Assembly (NCBI GenBank): GCA_014268975.2
Contig: CP077096.1
Coordinates: forward strand, 1,696,501 to 1,760,500
DNA from: Pseudomonas wayambapalatensis
GTDB lineage: Bacteria > Pseudomonadota > Gammaproteobacteria > Pseudomonadales > Pseudomonadaceae
Direction of reading: 5' to 3'
DNA: 64,000 bases
Shown piece after piece: positions 59,819 to 64,000 of this stretch (positions within the stretch are counted from its first letter, which is position 1; each line of letters begins with the position of its first letter). The notes below the pieces were generated by a model, which searched no databases, was not told where the DNA came from, and was given only the letters and a program-made list of their open reading frames with translations. The translations under genes and the position numbers were made by a program.

Positions 59819-60350
59819 TTTTTATCTTCGAGAACTGGGCAGGCAAGATGTGCCGGTCATTAATCGCTGGCGCAATGACCGCCAGGTTATCGATCACCTT
59901 GGAGGCCCATTCCGGTATGTTGGCGAAGAAGTCGACGGCAACTGGGTGAATGGCTATCTGGCTAATCGCAGCCATGCGGTGAGGCTGGCTGTGTGCCAGA
60001 AAACCAATGACGAAGTGGTCGGGGCGGTTTATCTGCTGGGAATTGACTGGCTGGTGAAAAGTTGCGAATTCGCTATTTGGATCGGCTCGGTTTCGCATCA
60101 AGGGCGTGGAGTCGGTCTATTCGCGACTCAAGAGGCGCTGCGTCACGCATTCGAGGATCTGAACCTGAATCGCGTGCACTTGACCGTGCTTGATGATAAT
60201 GCCCGAGCAATCAATTTATATCGGAAAGTCGGCTTTTCGCTGGAAGGCACTTTGAGACAGGCAGCCTTCAAGCGAGGGGCTTATCGAGACATGCTGCAAA
60301 TGTCCATGCTGGCTGAAGACTATTGGCATATGCACGCACCAGGTAAATGA
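59811..60350 (+). CDS. GNAT family N-acetyltransferase (RimJ/RimL-like)
   Basis: This 179-residue acetyl-CoA-dependent transferase has the motif A region HQGRGVGLFATQEALRHAF and the C-terminal NLNRVHLTVLDDNARAINLYRKVGF. Between an amino-sugar synthesis set and wzx, its probable job is to acylate the 4-amino sugar (or an amino acid on it) before flipping. Start is GTG 59811, overlapping the previous ORF by 8 bases. WecD, which acetylates dTDP-Fuc4N, is also a GNAT, whereas VioB is a left-handed beta-helix enzyme; so this differs from the VioA-VioB pair. Confidence 0.85.
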   Translation: MTDFYLRELGRQDVPVINRWRNDRQVIDHLGGPFRYVGEEVDGNWVNGYLANRSHAVRLAVCQKTNDEVVGAVYLLGIDWLVKSCEFAIWIGSVSHQGRGVGLFATQEALRHAFEDLNLNRVHLTVLDDNARAINLYRKVGFSLEGTLRQAAFKRGAYRDMLQMSMLAEDYWHMHAPGK

Positions 60351-60351
60351 T

Positions 60352-61851
60352 GTGTCTTTAAAAAGAAATGTCATAGCCAATTATGTCAGCCAGATTTATG
60401 TCGCGCTGGTCGGTATCCTCATTCTTCCTCTTTACATCAAAGGTATGGGGGCTGAAGCCTATGGATTGATTGGCTTTTTTACCATGCTGCAGGCTTGGTT
60501 CGCCCTGCTCGACCTGGGGCTTACGCCAACAGTTGGTCGAGAGACCGCAAGATTCAGGGCGGGCAGCATGTCGGCCATTGATTACCGCCGCCTGCTACGT
60601 GCCCTGAGCGTGATATTTATGACAATCGCACTCTTGGGCGGTGGCGCGTTGTTGCTGTTCTCGCAAGAGATTTCCACCCATTGGTTGAAGATTGAGACAT
60701 TGAGCCAAGATGATGTCATCGCAGCGCTCAAGGTTATGTCGATTTGTGTTGCATTGCGCTGGATGGGAGGGCTTTATCGCGGTGTGATTAGCGGCAGTGA
60801 GCGTTTGGTCTGGTTGAGTCTGTACAACATGGTCATCGCCTCGCTGAGGTTTATTGCCGTTTTTGTCAGCATGGAGATCTACGGCTACACCATCATGGTG
60901 TTTTTCATTCACCAGCTTATGGTCGCAGCCCTTGAGTTGCTCGGGCTTTTCGCCATGGCTGGAAAACTCACTCCGAGCTGTGCGGACAGCCGCGAACGCA
61001 TAGGTTGGTCTTTTTCGACGGTCAGTCCACTGTTGGGTTTCGCTTTGAGTATCGCCTTCACCTCGTCGGTTTGGGTGTTGGTTACGCAGTCCGATAAATT
61101 GATTCTGTCAGGCGTTCTGTCGCTGGCAGACTACGGTCATTTTACGCTGGCGGTTCTCGCCGCCAGCGGCATCATGGTGCTGAGTGGGCCGGTGAGCAGC
61201 GCGATTTTGCCTCGTATGGCGAGGTTGCATGCCGAGGGCAAGGCTGATGAGGTCATACGGGTCTACCGCATGGCAACCCAGTTTACTGCGATCTTCATCG
61301 GTGCTGTCTCCATCGTGCTCGCTTACTGCGCTCGGCCATTGCTCACAATCTGGACGGGAGATGCCCTTCTGGCTGACACCGTGGCTCCTGTGCTGAGCCT
61401 GTATGCCTGTGGCAATGGTTTCCTGGCGTTGGCAGCTTTTCCGTACTACCTGCAGTACGCAAAAGGGAATCTGCGGTATCACCTCATTGGGAGCTTGATC
61501 ACTGTTGTTGTTCTGGTCCCTGCCATGGTGCTTGCGGCTTCATCGTTTGGCGGCGTCGGGGCCGGGTGGGCGTGGCTGTTGGTCAATGCAGGATTCTTCT
61601 TCCTTTGGGTAACTTTCGTGCATCGCAGGATCGCACCAGGGCTTGAGTGGCATTGGTTGTTCAAAGACTGCCTACGGGCAATGGTGCCTACGGCGTTGGT
61701 GTTGGGGGGCGTTGTTCAGATGATCGACTTCTCCAACGACAGGTTGATTGCGCTTCTTCAGATCATGGGGCTGGGGGTGTTGGCATTGATTGTAGCGGTC
61801 AGTTGTTTTGCGTCTTCCGTGCGTGTGCTGTATCGACAGGCAAGGGGGTAG
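60352..61851 (+). CDS. wzx: O-unit flippase, Wzx type
   Basis: This 499-residue integral membrane protein of the MOP/polysaccharide flippase superfamily has about 12-14 hydrophobic helices, early motif YVSQIYVALVGILILPLYI and charged cytoplasmic loops. It should translocate undecaprenyl-PP-linked O-units. It starts with GTG 60352, one base after the GNAT stop. Wzx proteins are poorly conserved in sequence; assignment rests on topology and context. Confidence 0.88.
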   Translation: MSLKRNVIANYVSQIYVALVGILILPLYIKGMGAEAYGLIGFFTMLQAWFALLDLGLTPTVGRETARFRAGSMSAIDYRRLLRALSVIFMTIALLGGGALLLFSQEISTHWLKIETLSQDDVIAALKVMSICVALRWMGGLYRGVISGSERLVWLSLYNMVIASLRFIAVFVSMEIYGYTIMVFFIHQLMVAALELLGLFAMAGKLTPSCADSRERIGWSFSTVSPLLGFALSIAFTSSVWVLVTQSDKLILSGVLSLADYGHFTLAVLAASGIMVLSGPVSSAILPRMARLHAEGKADEVIRVYRMATQFTAIFIGAVSIVLAYCARPLLTIWTGDALLADTVAPVLSLYACGNGFLALAAFPYYLQYAKGNLRYHLIGSLITVVVLVPAMVLAASSFGGVGAGWAWLLVNAGFFFLWVTFVHRRIAPGLEWHWLFKDCLRAMVPTALVLGGVVQMIDFSNDRLIALLQIMGLGVLALIVAVSCFASSVRVLYRQARG

Positions 61852-61897
61852 GGCGTGAAAATGTTTTTGATGAATAGGTCCCGGGGGCGGTCGTGTC

Positions 61898-63139
61898 GTG
61901 CCTAGAGAAATTACGTTGAAAAAAAAGGGTGCTGTAGTCTTCCTTGGGGGGATGAATGCAATGCCTATGATGTATGCGATGGAGTTGAGGGCACGGGGTC
62001 ATGCGTGTGTTTACTTCGTGGATGCTTCGCCAGCCGATAAACTGTCTCGTCCAGAAAATCACTACCCTGATATTGACTACCCCTACCCTGAATGGATTGT
62101 TGAACATACTTTGCCATCGCAACTGCTGCTGCTGTTGCTGCCGAGGTTTTTTGCTTGGCTCTATACTCGAAGAATTCGCAAACATGCAGGTGAGGCGGTA
62201 GCTTGCCTGGTGCTTAACGGTTTTTTTACGGCGTTGGCGCCCTACCTGGACAAGCACTTCAAGTTGGTCACCTTGTCGCATGGCGCGGACTTGGATGTTT
62301 GGGCGAATACTGCGGGAGCAACGCAACTGGCTCAGGGGTTGCGTGGGCGGTCGTTGTTCAAGTATCTGCCTGGCAAGTTGTCGGCTTTGCTGATTCGTAA
62401 GTTTGTTTCCATGCAATATCGTGGCTATTCACGCTCAGATGTGGTTGTGTATTTTCCAAGAGGCCTGAATGCTGCCGGAGATCGTATTGTCGAGCAGTTG
62501 GTTCATGATGGGGTGCGCTATGTTCCACGGTATGATATCTCATTTGAACCGTTGAGGCATGAGGCACGATACTTCAAGGATGATAATGGGCCATTGACGA
62601 TTTTTTCCGGCGTGCGCTTCTTGTTTGAAAGCTTTCCCGACGGCAACACTGAATACAGTAAGGGCAACGATATTATCATTGCCGGTTTGGCCGCATATTA
62701 CAGAACCCATCAAGACCTCCGCATCCATTTTGTTGAAAAGGGGGAGGATGTCCAGCGCGCCAGGCAATTGTGCCGGGATTACGGTCTGGAACCTGCGATT
62801 ACTTGGCACAAGGAGATGACATTGAAGGAAATGTTATCCCTGTATCGGGCGGCGGATGTGTGTTTTGACCAAGTCGGACCCAATTGGATTGGTGCCATTG
62901 GTGGTTATGCGTTGTGGCTCGGGAAACCGTTGATTGCCAACGACAGCAAATTGGTTTCGACCGGGTTGTGGCCTGCCGATAATCCGGTGTGCTCGGCGTC
63001 TTCGGCAGATGAAGTTGCCGAATGGCTTAAGAGGCTGGAAGACCCGGCGCTACGTCGGTCAATCTCGGAGCGCTCAAAGGTTTTTGTGGAGGCGAACATG
63101 GGGCCGGCGCTCGCTGTCGACAGGATATTTTCGTCATGA
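61898..63139 (+). CDS. Glycosyltransferase-like protein (unclassified)
   Basis: This 413-residue protein has GT-B features: an N-terminal GGMNAMPMMYAMELRARGH and a C-terminal half with IHFVEKGEDVQRAR, WHKEMTLKEMLSLYRAADVCFDQ and GPNWIGAIGGYALWLGKPLI, resembling the nucleotide-sugar domain of GT4-type enzymes but without a clean EX7E. Start GTG 61898 has no strong Shine-Dalgarno; ATG 61952 is an alternative. The region is visibly AT-rich. Acceptor and donor are unknown. The Wzy-like gene follows after 19 bases. Confidence 0.7.
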   Translation: MPREITLKKKGAVVFLGGMNAMPMMYAMELRARGHACVYFVDASPADKLSRPENHYPDIDYPYPEWIVEHTLPSQLLLLLLPRFFAWLYTRRIRKHAGEAVACLVLNGFFTALAPYLDKHFKLVTLSHGADLDVWANTAGATQLAQGLRGRSLFKYLPGKLSALLIRKFVSMQYRGYSRSDVVVYFPRGLNAAGDRIVEQLVHDGVRYVPRYDISFEPLRHEARYFKDDNGPLTIFSGVRFLFESFPDGNTEYSKGNDIIIAGLAAYYRTHQDLRIHFVEKGEDVQRARQLCRDYGLEPAITWHKEMTLKEMLSLYRAADVCFDQVGPNWIGAIGGYALWLGKPLIANDSKLVSTGLWPADNPVCSASSADEVAEWLKRLEDPALRRSISERSKVFVEANMGPALAVDRIFSS

Positions 63140-63158
63140 TGCTCTGTGGGAGAAGAGC

Positions 63159-64000
63159 ATGATGGGGCGTGTTTCTGTTTACCGGATGTTCATTTTTCTG
63201 GCGGCGTTCAGCTACGCCGTTGCGCTGTCGACCCTGCCATTGGATATTTTCAAGGACCGCCTTAATTATCTGGCGTACGTCGACAACGCATGGTTGTTGT
63301 TGTCGTATAACTGGGGGCGAGGGGCGCTCAGCTTCTTGTCCAATGAGCCGGTATGGCTACTGATCAACGGTGTGTTGGGTGATTTCTTTGACCGTGAGTC
63401 AGCACTCAGAATAGTTATCGGCATTCCGGCGTTTATCGTTTCCTTCCGGGTGCTGCGCTCGCGCCCGGAGAATGTGCTGTGGTTGCTGCTCTTCCTTTTG
63501 CTGCCCCAGGTCATAAAAAACCACATTATTCATCTGCGCCAGGGCTGTGCCATTGCGGTCTTTTTAATGGCGTGGTTCTCCCACAGGCGTTATGTGAAGT
63601 ATGCATTGTTCGCCTTGACCCCGTTTATCCACTCCTCGTTCTTCTTTGTGATGGCTATCTATAGCCTGTCTGGCGCGCTCGTCTACCTGCGTCTGGGGGC
63701 ATCTTTACGGACGATCGTTTACGCCGCCAGTGGTTTGTTTGTGGGGATGGGGTTGAGTGTCATCGGAGTCCTGCTTGAGGCTCGGCAAATTGGCGAGATG
63801 GCGGGCACCGGACTTGAGGTCAGCGGATTGGGATTTGTGTTCTGGCTGTTGATACTGCTTCTGTTCAAGCTGCAGGGGCGTGTGTTTTTGAGGGAAAATG
63901 CCTTCGCGGTCGGGTTTTTGATCTTTTATCTGGCAACCTACTTCCTGACGGTTTTCTCGGGGCGGATTTTCGAGAGTTGCCTGATGATCGTGTTGTTGGC
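63159..64000 (+). CDS. EpsG/Wzy-like O-antigen polymerase (3'-truncated by window edge)
   Basis: This is the first ~280 residues of a multi-pass membrane protein that runs open to the window end. It starts MMGRVSVYRMFIF at ATG 63159 with GGGAGAAG upstream; the next ATG (63162) is equivalent. At least six hydrophobic segments and a conserved-looking HLRQGCAIAVFLMAWF (a short R-Q-x-x-A stretch as in EpsG proteins) suggest a Wzy polymerase. No stop was found. The ORF is in a different frame from the ATG at 63136. Confidence 0.7.
   Translation, partial: MMGRVSVYRMFIFLAAFSYAVALSTLPLDIFKDRLNYLAYVDNAWLLLSYNWGRGALSFLSNEPVWLLINGVLGDFFDRESALRIVIGIPAFIVSFRVLRSRPENVLWLLLFLLLPQVIKNHIIHLRQGCAIAVFLMAWFSHRRYVKYALFALTPFIHSSFFFVMAIYSLSGALVYLRLGASLRTIVYAASGLFVGMGLSVIGVLLEARQIGEMAGTGLEVSGLGFVFWLLILLLFKLQGRVFLRENAFAVGFLIFYLATYFLTVFSGRIFESCLMIVLL

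Overview
The window is one contiguous, GC-rich stretch of chromosome from a fluorescent Pseudomonas, most likely of the P. putida group. This rests on protein similarity recalled from memory (MnmC, RsmI, MupP, the TyrA-AroA fusion), on gene order (actP ... rsmI ... NAGGN genes - mnmC - pap - fumC ... yciK-mupP-ubiG - mtaD/mtnA - gyrA-serC-pheA-tyrA/aroA-cmk-rpsA-ihfB-lapA - O-antigen locus), and on REP palindromes with the core CGCGGGCAAGCCCGC and flank GTGGGAGCGGGC that are common in that group. No database search was possible. No rRNA, tRNA, CRISPR array, intact insertion sequence or prophage was seen.

Layout. (1) 1-1050: the end of the acetate permease gene actP. (2) 1.1-10.4 kb: an accessory-looking block encoding a CS1-type (alpha, alternate chaperone-usher) fimbria: pilin, usher, chaperone and tip protein. 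A NarL-type response regulator and a BvgS-like hybrid sensor kinase follow, so the fimbria probably has its own phosphorelay. Heptad repeats resembling BvgA sites lie upstream of the pilin gene. (3) 10.2-12.1 kb: a tiny DUF3309 membrane protein, an SDR enzyme, an RsmI/CsrA-type RNA-binding protein, a MITE-like inverted repeat and a YheU-family protein. (4) 12.2-17.1 kb, minus strand: the three-gene NAGGN osmoprotectant set. (5) 17.2-30.4 kb: housekeeping genes, including mnmC (split by an apparent frameshift), pap, an EamA transporter, fumC, a DUF2059 protein, bolA, trhO, a DsbA-family protein, an ABC exporter and a GGDEF/EAL protein. (6) 30.4-36.1 kb: a TenA-like protein, yciK, mupP, ubiG and the divergent methylthioadenosine salvage pair mtaD/mtnA. 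(7) 36.4-47.2 kb: gyrA, serC, pheA, tyrA-aroA, cmk, rpsA, ihfB, lapA. (8) 47.5-64.0 kb: an O-antigen (or similar surface polysaccharide) locus that is visibly AT-richer and runs off the window inside a polymerase-like gene.

How the parts work together. The polysaccharide locus divides into a uronic-acid module (an asparagine-synthetase-like amidotransferase, a WbpO/TviB-type UDP-HexNAc dehydrogenase and a WbpP/TviC-type 4-epimerase) and a dTDP-4-amino-4,6-dideoxyhexose module (RmlB, RmlA, a VioA-like aminotransferase, a WbqC-family protein, an atypical PLP-fold protein and a GNAT acyltransferase). Most genes of the second module overlap. Wzx, Wzz, a Wzy-like protein and two glycosyltransferases complete what is visible. 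The predicted repeat unit contains GalNAcA and/or its amide plus an N-acylated Qui4N or Fuc4N. The WbqC, PLP-like and GNAT trio is the most promising poorly characterised biochemistry here. The fimbrial block with its built-in phosphorelay and candidate operator is the second most interesting unit.
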